DNA from: Melieria omissa
Lineage: Eukaryota > Arthropoda > Insecta > Diptera > Ulidiidae
DNA length: 64,000 nt
Assembly: GCA_963971225.1 (NCBI GenBank)
Contig: OZ020267.1
Span: 111,060,163-111,124,162 of the forward strand
Direction: 5' to 3'
The notes beneath the pieces are model-generated. The model was given only the letters and a program-made list of their open reading frames with translations, ran no database searches and had not been told where the DNA came from. Position 1 is the first letter of the stretch; the number at the start of each line of letters is the position of its first letter. Shown in pieces: positions 1-11,984 of the stretch. Made by a program: the position numbers and the translations under genes.

Positions 1-557
1 GAATGAAATGGAATTTTCGAAACACCTTGAAATAAACTTAAATTTGCAAAACACTATACGAAATATATATCAAGACAGCAACTTGACTAGAAATAGTGCC
101 TTGGATGATGCTATAACATTAAACTACAAGTACAGTGTCAACAAAAACATTAGTTAATAGTTTAAATAGTATTTTTTTAATATTTTTTTGATTGCAATCT
201 TAACAATTTGCAATCGTTTAGTGGTTAGTTATTAAAATTTGAGTTCGAAAACCTTTAATTTCCTTAATGCTTCACTTTGTATGCTTCATGCCTGAAGTTG
301 GTATGAGCTATGTCATCAATTCATAATCTCCAAGCCACTCCTTTGGCTTACATTGTGCTTGTTTTCCTCATTTCTCTGCTATTGCCTCTAGCTGTAACAA
401 CTTTTGCCTGAGGTGAAAATTGCGTACTGAACAAATTATTTGTAAAACCTTTAGCCTTTGGCTAGCAGAGAACACTAGCCTTCAGTACTTTGCATCGTTC
501 TACTCATAAATTACTTAAATCCCTTTAAACTTTGCCCAGCCTATGCTCCAGTCAGCG
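1..557. other. Non-coding stretch left of the Transib element
   Basis: AT-rich sequence with no credible reading frame. It begins with one copy (bases 1-23) of the dispersed element whose core is ACGAAATGGAATTTTCGAAA, here with one change. The last five bases (CAGCG, 553-557) are the left target-site duplication of the adjacent transposon. Confidence 0.6.
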
Positions 558-597
558 CACAGTGTTTCGTCTAGAACAAGCTAGCTGGACAAAAACG
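558..597 (+). repeat. Transib left terminal inverted repeat, RSS-like
   Basis: The end reads heptamer CACAGTG (558-564), then 24 bases, then ACAAAAACG (589-597). The heptamer is identical to the consensus V(D)J recombination signal heptamer. The second block matches the consensus nonamer ACAAAAACC at 8 of 9 positions. The spacer is one base longer than the 23 of a 23-RSS, or exactly 23 if the nonamer is taken one base earlier. Resemblance of Transib ends to the 23-RSS is established. How close this copy is was read directly here. Confidence 0.85.
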
Positions 598-1139
598 ACA
601 TCTTTATTTTTTGATTTTTCTGTTATATAGTCAATATAAATATTCATACATTAGGATCTATGTGAAAATAACACATCGGCACCTTTTATATAGTGAGAAA
701 TATCGCCGAATATATCGGATAACCGAAAATTTTAATAATTCCTTTGCATAGTTGGTCTGAAGTGTTTTATATAAATAAGTTCCTGTCAAAAGTCGGTGGC
801 ATTTTTCTTTATTAGGGAATCTGAGCTTAAGGGTGAGTAGTATTTTTGCAATATCTTGTATTAGCAATTAAGCTATATTTAATAGTTGTACGTGCCATGA
901 TTAAGAAGGAAAGCAATTTTTCCCCAAAATTTTTAACTTCAAAGGTGAAAAGTTAAGATGTCTCCTCATGTCACCTCTGCAATTTTTATATATATTCTTC
1001 TCATAAGTGCCTACTAAAAGATGAAACAAAAAACCATTGCGAATTTTTTGCACATCTATTTTATTTTATTTTTTATAGATATGTTTACAAGCATAACAAA
1101 ATTTATGTTTTTTGAAATTTGGTTGGAACACTCAAGTGA

Positions 1140-1634
1140 AACGAGAAACGAAGAGATAATGGAACACATTTTATCAGTGGTGACACTGATGAATTTTCAT
1201 TAAATCTCTTGCAATTGCGGGATGATGAAGGTAATATTGTTTGGCAGAATCCTCCACCGTTTTCTACCAGGTTTTGTCATCCTATAAAGTTTATTTTTTC
1301 CAAAGATTTTATTGTTTCTGAAACGAACAAAGTTTTGGAAGAGATAAGCTTTATAGTACAAAGAGCATGCTGGAAGAATTTGAAGTTTATTTCCAACATA
1401 ATATGCTTCTAACCATGATTGGGAAAGTTTGTAATGCTTTGATCGAAATGTCTTCTACTCGAAGTAAATCCAAAAATAATGAATGACGAGACACAGGAGC
1501 TTGTACCCAACCGAGAAAATCTGGGTTTTGGTTTATCCACACTGCAGGCTTGGATTAGGTGTTTTGAATGTCTGCTTCACATTAGCTACCGTCTTTATAT
1601 AAAAAAGTGGCAGCTTGAGGACGTTGATGCCTAC
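1140..1634 (+). pseudogene. Transib transposase remnant, frameshifted
   Basis: Three co-linear pieces in two frames carry protein-like sequence. Piece 1 (1140 to about 1342) contains DDEGNIVWQNPP then RFCHPIKF. Piece 2 (1343-1483) contains LLTMIGKVCNALIE. Piece 3 (1506-1634) contains GLSTLQAWIRCFECLLHI and ends at a stop at 1635. From memory of the family, this order matches the middle of Transib transposases, in which the TMIDGKV block holds the second catalytic aspartate (equivalent to the D708 region of RAG1). Here that block reads TMIGKV, so the Asp codon between 1420 and 1421 appears deleted. Upstream and downstream parts, including the other acidic residues, are not recognisable. The family is strongly supported by the element ends; the residue-level comparison is from memory. 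Confidence 0.65.
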
Positions 1635-2370
1635 TAGTGTTAATGAACCAATTGGTACCCCTGCTGTATCTAGTTTTCATGGTTCTGTGACTCATAGTAA
1701 TGACTAATTGATAAATGATTCATCCGATAACAGTGATGATAATGTCTGAGAGAATTATGAAAACTGTCCGTAGGTAATAAACTGACAAGAACTTTCTGTT
1801 GTGCTAAGACTAGATGTTAAAAAGTTTAATCTAAAACTGCTTGAACTTTACTTTTAGCGTTTTATTCACATCAATTTGCTCTGGATAACAAGCAGCTTTT
1901 GCCTTTGTAATACTATTATTTGCCGGAAATACCTTATGACCAGTTTGGACCCCACTTCCGAGTCCTTTTGAATGCATGACTAGTCGATTGGCTATCTACA
2001 TAGTATACTAAAGCTTCTTCACTACTCAAACATCTAGCACTTTGTTTCAAATTTTTTTTCGTTCAGAGATTCTTGAGTTTCACTTTTCGCAGTTTTGATA
2101 ACACTTGCTGAATTTCTCCAATGGACAACCGTACAGATATCTACGCAGCATAAATCAACTTATCAGTATATCTGGTATGTTTTAGGTCATCTATTTTTCT
2201 CCGTTTAGTCCTCAGACTGGAACTATTAAATTCCTTAATATATATATGCATATATATGTATATGTACATACATTCCTATATGTATATAGTTATCAAAAAA
2301 CCATATAAAACTAAAAAAATATATGTATCTGAAATAATAAGCCGCATATAAAACGAAAAATCCTGAAAAA

Positions 2371-2410
2371 TATTTTTGTCCAGCTAGCTTGTTCTACACG
2401 AAACACTGTG
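2371..2410 (-). repeat. Transib right terminal inverted repeat, RSS-like
   Basis: Reverse complement of the left end: CACAGTG (2404-2410 read on the minus strand), a spacer differing from the left end by one base, then an A-rich block ACAAAAATA. The 3' flank CAGCG (2411-2415) repeats the left flank. Confidence 0.85.
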
Positions 2411-5400
2411 CAGCGGCGCAAAAATATTTGTTTGCCTTTTCAATAGATTTTGCTTACCAGTACACAAATAACTTTGCTCTTGTACACATACATATGTCTT
2501 GTTTAGATGTATATGTGTGCTTGAATGTGTTTTTGTTGGTGTACCGGCACAAAACTAAAACTTATTTCATTTCATACTTATCCTTGCGCAAGAGCACACA
2601 CAATCAAATCCCTTTTGGCTTGTTTATTTGCTCGGTTACAAAGCCAGCCGTAACAATAACAACAACAACAATAAGCACAATTTCACAAATAGCAATAACA
2701 ACAATAATGCAAGCAACAACAACGAAAACATCATCATTTTCAAAAATCGTAACAAACCACAAAGTTTTCCTATGCTTTTCTTGCACAGCCAAAGGTTTGA
2801 GTCGCTGTCTCTGCATTCATGTGAGCGTGTGTGTGTGTGTGTGTGTTTGTGCGTCCTTTGTTGATTTTGTAGTTTGTCGAATTGTTACGAGAGTAAGCGG
2901 CTGAGCTGAGCGAGTTTCTGTACAACAAATGTTGCGTGCAAAATGTACGCCCGAAATAATCAATCAAATCGTTAACTAACGAAACCATTCAATGCTTCAA
3001 TGGGCGCTTTTGTGCCGTTTGCTCTTGTTGCTGTTAGAGTTGTTGGTAGTTTTAGTATAGAACTGCATTGTCGCTTGTGTGCTATGAAAAGTGATTTGAA
3101 ATTGTGGTAAGCTATGGGACTGACGAACTGTGTTAGTGGATTGATGGAAGCGAATTTGTGGGTGTTGGTTAGTGACGGCAGTTTTGGCCTAAAATGGATT
3201 TGTATTTCTGCTTGTTGAAATTACAAATTTTCGAAAAACGTTTGGGGCTCAATTTAATCGGTTTGCTTGTTTTGGCTATTGTGGTTTGGTTCGGTTTACC
3301 TCAACTGGCCGGTATCGATTTTCGTAAGTGTGCCAAAACGTAGCACAAAAGCAAATGTTTAAAGTGTGCTTTAAAAACAGGGAAAGTTAAAATTGTGGGA
3401 AAAATGTATGATAGAATTGTTTGTGGTGTATGAAGGAGTTAAATTTAGTGGTTGGAACGAAATGGAATATTCGAAACAATTAGAGGAACAAGTGAAATTT
3501 GGTGGAATATTGCATGGAAATGGCTTTAAAATTGCTTTGAGTGTGAATAAAATAGAAATAATAAGATTTTGTGCCCAAACAACAAAACAAACAACCAAAT
3601 TTTTGATCATATTTAGCCTTCAAGTTTTTTCAAGGTCTTCAACGAACATGCGAACTTATTGCCTTCCTATTTATTATATTGTGTACTCATTTATTATTTA
3701 AGCACCATTCAAATTAGTAATTAGTAGTGACCGCCACCACTTCATAACACTTTTCAATTGACTTTCAAAATCAGACTTTTCTTTTCCTGTTCATTTGTTT
3801 TCCCACGACACGTCTCAACAGCGTAGACTTTCATATATCCAGTTAATAAGTCTGAGTATCTGATAAACACCCAAGTATGCTTTACCTCCAAGCACCACTT
3901 TGCGTTTTCCCTCACCACTCTTAGCTACACAAGCGTTTTAATTATGCAACAAAAAGCATGTCCGCCTACTTTGGGCTCTCTTCAGTTTTCTTCCAACACT
4001 ATTCGCAGCATTCATATGCACACTTACGCACCCCATTGCCACTTGAGAGAGCTGCAATCTTTTTCCAAGAAGTGCAAAATAATGAAAAAAGCACACAAAT
4101 TCACTTAAAATAAATCACATAACACCACTTAAAATTCCACTTAAGCATGTCTAAGTATTCGTGATATCCCGCTTCCTGCTCGCTCGTGTGCTACGACCAC
4201 TTTTCACTTGTGCGCCGCAACTGCTCGCTTGTTTCCTCGGTTGCCAACGCTCACTGTGCGCACTTCTTGCAACACTTTACGAGTACTTGCAAAAAAAATA
4301 TTACGCTTTGCTATATTCATTTTTAGCATTTGTGCCGTGCGCCATTCTGACGTTTCACGCAGCACTGGCGCCAATCCAATGCATTTTAGTTTAGTTGCAG
4401 TGATTGGTTGAGTAACAGATGGGCGTATGTTGCACTCGAACGAAGAAAAACAAAGGAAAATCGCTGCGCCAGTCGACAGCGTTGCACTAAGTAGTGCCGG
4501 CAGGAGTCGTTGTTGTCGTGGCGGTTCTGCCGGTGGTAAGTAGCGAACGTACTTAAGACTGTATCAACAAAATGAAGCACACTCACCCATACGCACACAA
4601 ACTCGTACACTGCCTGCGCTTTCCACTTAGCAACGGAAGGAAGTGAGCGAATGCAACGTCATTCAAAACGTTTGTGTTTTTATTTCAACGCTACTTCGTT
4701 TTTAACTCGCAGAACAAACGAATGAACGAGTTGAGTTGCTCAATGTGCCCGATGGACATTTGAAAATGAAACAAAAACTGGCTTAGTGTGTTGGCACTAA
4801 AAGCGTTGTGTTTAAGTAACTAGCAGAGGATTAAAAGCGGGAAATGGTATGAGAGACTTGAGGGATGGGAGATGGGTGCAGGTTGGCTGTGTGTTCAGGT
4901 ATTGGCATAAATGCGCACACTTCCGTTCGATTTTCTGGCACTTTGCTTCGTGCAGTGTGGCTGTGATGCCACATTTAAAACCATAACAAAAATAAAACAA
5001 TAAAAAACAACAGGGGAAATGTCAGTTGAACAGTGAATGAAACAAGAGTGCAAGTAGTGCAACTATGAAGTACGTTAGTGACACTTTAGCAAACAAACAC
5101 AGACTCAAACTCACACACACACACACACATACGCACAAGACTCAACTGAAACCTGTCTGCTGAAAACAAACAGCTGGATATCGAATGCGGCAACAGTGCG
5201 CATTGCTAGCTCGGCAATTGCATTTATTTGTCGTTGTTCATTTCTTTCAGCAGCTGAAGAAAGCACACAGCAAATTGATGAACGTTTTTTAAAATGCCAG
5301 CAAGACATAATAGACGCTACTACGGAAATCATTACGCGCTTATCCGATTACATGAACTGAAATTGAATGGAAAAAGTACGCTGTCAGTGTTGTTGAAAAT

Positions 5401-5536
5401 GATGATAAATGGCTGCTTGCGCTGGCGTATTAAATTTCATAAGAATTAAAAGTACCTTTGCATGTTAAAATGCTATGCATAATTTATAAAATACAGACCA
5501 ACTTTTCTGCAATTAGAGTGCAAATTCTTGCTTTTG
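2411..5536. other. Non-coding stretch with microsatellites
   Basis: No gene is supported. Contains CAA/CAN-rich runs (2650-2730), a TG run (2826-2848), one dispersed-element copy at 3455-3477 and a CA run (5112-5130). Open frames here are fragments of simple repeats or lack any protein-like pattern. Confidence 0.6.
3455..3477 (+). repeat. Copy of the ~23-bp ACGAAATGGAATTTTCGAAA element
   Basis: One mismatch to the consensus (GAATATTCG in place of GAATTTTCG). Same strand as the other six copies (1-23, 5537-5559, 5640-5662, 5750-5772, 7502-7524, 7719-7741). Function unknown. Confidence 0.6.
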
Positions 5537-5775
5537 AAACGAAATGGAATTTTCGAAACATACGAAAAACGACAGCCTCTGTTGCTGCCAACATTCCTAA
5601 AACACCATAATGTATAAAAATATGACATTAGTTTATCCGGAACGAAATGGAACTTTCGAAACATACGAAAACATTACAGCCTCCGAAATTTGTTGCTGCC
5701 AACATACCTAAAACACCATAATGTAAACAAATATGGTATTAGTTTATGGGAACGAAATGGAATTTTCGAAACACC
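5537..5775 (+). repeat. Tandem repeat of 103-110 bp units led by the 23-bp element
   Basis: Two full units and the start of a third. Each begins with the 23-bp element (5537, 5640, 5750). Each full unit continues through CATACGAAAA, then TTGCTGCCAACAT, then CCTAAAACACCATAATGTA, and ends near TTAGTTTATGGG. No reading frame is conserved between units. Confidence 0.85.
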
Positions 5776-7460
5776 CACAAGAACAAAGTCAAACTCTCTC
5801 TAAAACTGCATTTCAACCTTAATGCAGTTAATTTGAACAGTAAAATATTTTTCCTCTTTTAAAATATATGGTGTTCGCACCAACAATACACACAAATTAG
5901 TCTCAATTAAACCTTGAACGACTTTCCCATCCTCTACTTCAAATTACTGCACTCCCAGCCACACTGTAATTACTTTAAAAAAAATTAATACTAATTTCTT
6001 TCTTAAAACACACTCACGTTCTGTTCTCCGTGCAATGCTATTTCGAGCACATATTTACAAACATACAACTTCATTTTCTTATCTGCTTCATCACGCCGTT
6101 GACGTTGATAAATTTTATCGCAAACAATATTCCCGCAACACACAAACGTTTGCAAATGAAATATCAAAAAAAAAGCACAAGGCAACTGACTGTACATGGA
6201 TCGTAAAAGAGAGGGAGCGAGCGCATGCTATCTTTTTCGGTGTGACCAACAGTAATACCAAAAACAACAATGTCGCAAATGGCGACACATTTACGCACAC
6301 ACACACACCCACACAACAACAATAACAATGTTCGCACAAGAGCCAACCGCAATGGGACGAAGTTGCCATCAACTACCTTCACATAAAATAATAATAACGC
6401 TTTATTTTTATTACCATGTCACTTGACGGCAATGACTACAAAAACAACAAGTAGCCAAGCAACAGCAGCACAGGCTCGCCAACATGTTTTCGAGCAATTG
6501 CTCGTTTTCGTCGCAGTGCAACAGCCAAGCGGCCATCGCACTCATATTCGCATCTTGGGCATATCACATAAATATCTTAATAGTTTCGTTGAAGGCAATT
6601 ACTTTGATAAAGTTTTTCCGGTTTTTCATCATTCGCGCCATGGCATTTCCATTCTATTGGTACACTGCTCTCTTCTCTTCTTCTTCTCTCCTGTCTTTGT
6701 TTTGTTTTGCTTATGGCCACACTTTACTTTCACAAAAGTGGAAGCGGCCGCTGTTTGCAATGAGCTGTCTCAATGAGCGTCGCTATTTGAATGTATGAAC
6801 AGCTATCGTCGTCAACCTGCCATGCCTCTGCCTTCATTTTCGTGCCCCTAAGTCTGTATGCGGCGAACTTTTTTTCTCCGAGTTTAATTTTTTCCCCCCC
6901 CCACACAATATGCGGTCCGTGCGAGGACGAATGGAGCACGAAGCAAATGCTGATGTCACACGAGCATCTATGAAAACCACAACAACAACAACACAACCAA
7001 TGCTGATGACCACTCAACGTGGTATGAAGCGCTCACTCCTGTAATTATGCTTCGGTTATATGCTGTTGTTGTATGATATAGTTGTCTGTACGTGTAGTCG
7101 TTCGTATGATTTGTGGGGCAGAGCAGTGTTATAACAACAACAACGATAACAACGACCAGGAAAAATTAAGGCAAGTGGCCTCCAATGCAAGATTACGTCA
7201 TTATTTAAATATGACCGCCGAGAGTTTTATGAGATGGTCAATGTTTTATAGCTTAGGGAACATTGAAGTTGTGCGAGAAATAATAATTTTGTTAGGCAGT
7301 AAACGAAAAATGAGTCAAAGAACTAATGTGCATAGTTGGGTTAACTTAATTTTCTAGCCAAAGGTCACATAGAAGTTTAGATTTAGGTTAGTTACTTAAT
7401 TTATGATGTGAAAGTGTGAGTGAGCCAAGAAATATTCTTTAACACTTTAGGTTATGATAT
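5776..7460. other. Non-coding stretch
   Basis: No supported gene. Contains CAA-type runs, a short CA repeat (6296-6310) and a poly-C tract near 6893-6902. Open frames on both strands here overlap one another and lack protein-like composition. Confidence 0.55.
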
Positions 7461-7462
7461 TT

Positions 7463-7892
7463 TGTGTACAGAAGTAGAGAAAATGTAATATTTTGGATGC
7501 GGAACGAAATGGAATTTTCGAAACATGCATTGAAATGAAATGGGATTTCCAGAGTATAGTTTAGAAATGTTGATTAACATTAAACTTAAAGAGTATTTTA
7601 AGTGGAGCCATTTTTTTAAAACAGACAACCCAAAGACTCCATATAAAATAAGCACAAAGCGAAGCGTGACTGTGTACAGAAGTGTACAGAAGTAAAGAAA
7701 CTGACTTTTTTGGATGCGGAACGAGATGGAATTTTCGAAACATGCTTTGAAATGAAATGAGATTTGCAGAGCATAGTTCAAAAATGCTGTTTAACATTAA
7801 ATTTAAAGAGTATTTTAATTGAAGCGATTTTTTGACAACAGACAACCCAAAGACTCGACATGAAATAAGCACAAAGCGAAGCGTGACTGGCT
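7463..7892 (+). repeat. Two-unit tandem repeat of ~217 bp containing the 23-bp element
   Basis: Units carry the 23-bp element at 7502 and 7719, spaced 217 bp. Both units share TGTACAGAAGT upstream, TTTTGGATGCGGAACGA at the element, AACATTAAA in the middle, and CAGACAACCCAAAGACTC followed by AAGCACAAAGCGAAGCGTGA at the end. The first 9 kb thus hold two different repeat units built on one short element. Confidence 0.85.
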
Positions 7893-8481
7893 GTGGTTTG
7901 GTTTGGAATGGAATGTTGGGTTACTTTTGTATGTTTCTGAAGGTGCTTCTAATATTTTTTATCTTCTGTTTGAGATAATTTATGTTGTCGAAATTGCAAA
8001 GTATTTGTACTAGAACTGCTTTTACTAACATTTTTTCAGTATGATTTTCCACAATTTTTCTGCTCGCCATTCCTTCTCTGACCGTATTTTTGAAAACCTT
8101 ATTAAAACGTTAAAAAAGAAATTAAAATTGCGACACCATCCTCAAAGTACACCAATATCATTCACAGTCAACTGCAACTGAAACAACACCCAACTGACCG
8201 TGCAACCAGTTGAAAATGCTGTCACTCAACTGACCCCGTCACATGGCGTGCGCGCATTGAAATTTTAGACAAACTGGCAGCACTGCACGCCACACAGCGA
8301 TACCATAAACATTAATTACAATTTTCGTGCATTCTATGCGCTTCGTTCTCTTCACCACAAATAATGCGCTGCTCATCATATCTCATCACTTCTATTCCCC
8401 TATACACACTAGCAATTCACTTGCAACACGTCAAAAGCGGCTGCCACAACGCTTCTCACATTCCACCATCAGCACTTGTGC

Positions 8482-8495
8482 GCCCAAAAGTATGC
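8482..8495 (+). repeat. 14-bp element copy (GCCCAAAAGTATGC)
   Basis: One change from GCCTAAAAGTATGC, with the favoured GCG flank. It is the first copy from the left; none was seen in bases 1-8480. Confidence 0.6.
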
Positions 8496-10599
8496 TGCCA
8501 AAATATAAAGGAAGCAGTGATACATGCCGCAAACTGATTACAAACATGTTAAACTAACGCCAGCGAGTGACGTGCACCAAAAATGCCACAACAACAAACA
8601 CCAAAGCAACAACAGCACCAGCCACTTGCCGCAGCGCAGTAAGTGGCAAAAAATATGCCACAGCTGGGTATTTCCTCTGTATTAGGTAACAGGGAGGCAG
8701 CAATGTAAGTTTTATGCTTGCAGCAACCCCAGAGCAAGCAATGTGCAACAGCAAAAAAAAATGCAGCAGCGCTTGTTAGCTGTCTTCGTGTAGATTTTGC
8801 TTCTCTCCATTTGCATTTTCTTCAGTTGAATTTAGATTTTTCTTTCGATTTTTTTTTAGTTGCGCCCAAAAATGCCTTTCAATGCAGCTGGTAGCCCTCC
8901 TCGTCTAAGAGTGACTAAGAAATTGACGCGCCTAACTGTATGCCAGGCATTGGCAGCGCCACTCCACACGAGTTTCTATGCACATTGTGAAATGTCATGC
9001 TGCAATAATTGTTGCATACTTTCAGGGCGTGCGCCCGTTTGCCTCATTAAGAGGCTGCCAACGCGTTGCAACTAGCAACATGTGCTTGCACTTTTGTGCC
9101 GCATAAATAAGTTTGTGCGGAAAATGAGTCGCGGCAACGAGGGTAACTAAAGGCAACTTTCTCTCTGTGTGTGTATGGGGTGCACATTGACAAAGGGCTG
9201 TGCTTGCATGGAGACAGTGGCAAAATGAGAGCATAGCAAAATGCCCAAGTAACCACATAATGAAATTTTCATTTGCGTACAGCAATGCTGTCGCCTCGTT
9301 CGACGTTCTTGTTTCTGTCCCTCTTTCAACTGTAGTCTTGCATTAAAAAATGAAGAAAAAAATTGCAATTAAAAAATAAAAATGAAACCGACAACTCCCT
9401 CGCAGCATGTGGGGAAAAGTTCAACGTTTTGACGACACGCTGCTGGGATGTACGAGTAGAGTTGAACTTTTTTAGTTTCGACGCTTTCATGAGACTGTGT
9501 GCTCGTCTTTTGTGCTTCCCTACACTTTTCTATACAACATTTATGTGTGAGTGTGTTGGTGCGTGTCTGTGTATATTTTGTGGCCTTAAGTGGTTTTTGG
9601 AAATTAGTCGTCGGCGTTGTTGTCGTCGTTATGGTGTGGTTTTTTGTTGGTAGATGAAAGTTTTGATTAATTAATTTTTGATGTAGGAAATAAAGTGACA
9701 ATCTGGCGCAGCTACGTTTTCTGAGTGGCAAATAGAAAGAGACTGGTAAGTGGAAGCTGATAAGTTGGAATGAAATAACTTTTCAAACTTAAGTCCAGAC
9801 AATTCGAATACTTTTTTTGATTAAGAGTACCAGAACGCATTTAGCACGACATTTTACTACCAATTTTGATTATGTTCGAAATTAACACTTAAACACATTT
9901 TCAGTTTTGGCTTAATTTTGGCGTTCAAGTTAATTTCTGAGCTTTGATGTATTCAGAGACATATAGTAGAATTTTATGACGAATATTTTTTTGGTACATT
10001 TTGTCCTTGAAAAGTCCTGTTTTACAGGACATTTTTGGCTTTTTAGAAAAAAGGGTCAAATTGACCCATACAAATAAGAGTTACAGGGTTAAAATGCTCC
10101 ACAAAAATGTTCCTTGTAGTGTTTTACACCAAATTGCTGAACACATCATATACCTAAAATGTGATGTTCCATGGTTTTCGTATGCCGATTCACCATTAGA
10201 ATGCGCTAAAAGGGGACAACTTTGACCCCCCTAAAAATAAATTCAGACGTAAACTTTCAAAACGCCAATACCCGTATATCTTTTTTTGGTCCCTTGGTCC
10301 CCTCTACCAGAATCCGTTGTCAAACCCTTGTTATTTTTTTTGTGTTGTGCAGTGTAATCAATTTTTTCGAGTCTATCTAAACTCACGTTTAAACTCATCT
10401 AGCAACACCAAACTTTTCCATTTCAAAATTAGACTCAATAATGAAAACTTTTCATATTGCTTGCAGAAAATGTGTAAAATCAAAAATTTTCATATTTAAA
10501 TTACTTAAAAAGTTTCTATGAAAATTCAAAAATGTTCAAGTTGAAATTACTTACAAAGTTTCTAGCTGAATGCCGCAAATTTCAATAAATTTCAGCCCA

Positions 10600-10870
10600 C
10601 ATTACAGTTCATCACGCGACACACTCCGTTGCCTCGGACACAAAATTTTCCACCGAAATTAACCAAATTAAGCGGTGTCACCACACAAATTCAATTTGTC
10701 ACGCTTGATTAATCAGAAATTCGTTTTCCGTTTCAATCGCGCCACGCTACAGCGCGAATAATCACACGCGCCGCTGTCGCCATTGCCACAGCCGAAGCCG
10801 ATGCCACAGCCGAAATCGAAGCCGCGCAGTGGGCCCGCGCGCATCTGGTCAGCGGCGCGTGTAGTTTTCA
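10600..10870. other. GC-rich island of unknown function
   Basis: About 270 bp of markedly higher GC than its surroundings, with many CpG, GCGCGC and GCCGAAGCC-type units and homeodomain-like AATTAA/TTAATTA sites on both sides. It could be a cis-regulatory element, or a short coding exon cannot be excluded: one frame is open through the GCC-rich part, but it has no recognisable domain. Confidence 0.3.
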
Positions 10871-11636
10871 TTTTTATGCCGCCTGCCAGAAATTCAATAA
10901 TATTTTAATGAGGTAATTAATTTTATATCATTCGCTTCATCGTTGGGCCGCACGACTTTTTCTTCGTCCTTATTATGTACGAGTAGCTGGTAGCCTGAAC
11001 CCCGCTTGTTGCCAAAGTTTTCACATTTTTCAAAAGAAATATGAATGACGTTTATTGTGTAAACGAAAGCGAAATATTTGCTTGGCAATATTTCAGCAGC
11101 TTATTGTGTGCGTTAACGATGAACATTTGTTGCGCGCGCGCGTGCGCCGTTAAGTAGGCAACGCTATTTCGCTTTGACGGGCCTCGAGTGTTACTTGAGT
11201 TGAGTTGAGCAGACACATGCACATGGAGCTTTGCTCGCCTGCGTGTGTGAAGATTGCTTATTGTGTGCGCCAGTTTGTGGTGCCTACTATCAGGCGCTGT
11301 ATATCGCTTCGCACGCTTTCTTCAAGCACACAAATGTGAGCGCCAAGCAGTGACAAGTTGAAAGTGCCAGCCACTTGTGCGAGTGCGAGGAGAATGTCTG
11401 AGTAGAATTTCTTTAATTACGTTGCGGCACGCCAACAACAAAGCATCGCACACAGACACACAGGTTGGTCAATGGAATGTAACAGGCTGGCGGTTTGTTG
11501 TCGCATCGAACCGAGTGGGACAGTTGGAGGAAAGAAAGAAAAATGAAGTATCGATAGAGTAGTGTGTTATAGATAAAAAGTTACGTGGTCGTTTTTTGTC
11601 ATTCAATGCTAATATTCTGTCTCATCTATATACATA

Positions 11637-11857
11637 CAGTCGTGTCTGGGTATAGTGAACCCCCTATATAGTGAACACCCAAATTTTGACATCGAGCCTC
11701 TAAATATAGAACAAAATTTGTAAGCAAAAAACAAAAAGTTTATTTTGAGCAAATAAAACTAGTTTTTGAACAAAAATTTTAATGTTGATATAGTGAACAA
11801 GCTCAATACAGCGATAGGGCCTTGCAATAATTAGTTCACTATATCCAGACTTCACTG
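11637..11857. mobile_element. pogo/Tigger-like MITE
   Basis: Starts CAGTCGTGTCTGGGTATAG and ends with the inverted counterpart (CAGTGAAGTCTGGATATAG on the other strand). Both ends continue into TGAAC, and TA dinucleotides flank the element (11635-11636 and 11858-11859). CAG ends and a TA target duplication fit the pogo/Tigger branch of Tc1-mariner. The 221-bp interior is AT-rich without coding, so it is a non-autonomous MITE. Confidence 0.8.
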
Positions 11858-11984
11858 TATATAAAAAAATTAACATTCTGTGTGTAGCCAGTATTCGCGA
11901 AAACGGTTCATTCTTTCGACAAAATTTTTTTTCGTGTGTGATAGTAGATGTCATTCGTTGGTTTATAGCGATATTACAGGTTTG

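Larger units (their letters stand above)
558..2410 (+). mobile_element. Degraded Transib-type (RAG1-like) DNA transposon
   Basis: Seen: a 1,853-bp element bounded by inverted repeats that both start CACAGTG. The outer 38 bp agree at 37 positions and weaker similarity continues to about 65-70 bp. Both ends are flanked by the same five bases, CAGCG (553-557 and 2411-2415). Known: Transib transposons, the family related to the V(D)J recombinase RAG1, have ends beginning CACWATG-like and make 5-bp GC-rich target duplications. Between the ends are broken pieces of a coding region (1140-1634). Autonomous Transibs are longer, so this copy has probably lost parts of its coding region as well as gaining frameshifts. 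It is therefore a fossil that could move only if a transposase were supplied from elsewhere. Confidence 0.85.
7893..11636. other. Non-coding stretch with a local GC-rich spot
   Basis: No gene supported. It holds the first two copies of the 14-bp element (8482-8495 as GCCCAAAAGTATGC and 9013-9027 as GCATACTTTCAGGGC). At 10013-10029 is a short inverted repeat, GTCCTG TTTTA CAGGAC. At about 10600-10870 the sequence becomes clearly GC-richer, with repeated GCCACAGCCGAA-like units (10785-10825), then returns to AT-rich. Confidence 0.5.

Noticed and set aside
2389..2904. 171-residue open frame
   Set aside because: It starts inside the Transib end and runs through CAA and TG simple repeats; no domain or codon signal.
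3455..7741. Coding conservation of the 23-bp element
   Set aside because: It falls in different frames in each unit, so it is not a protein motif.
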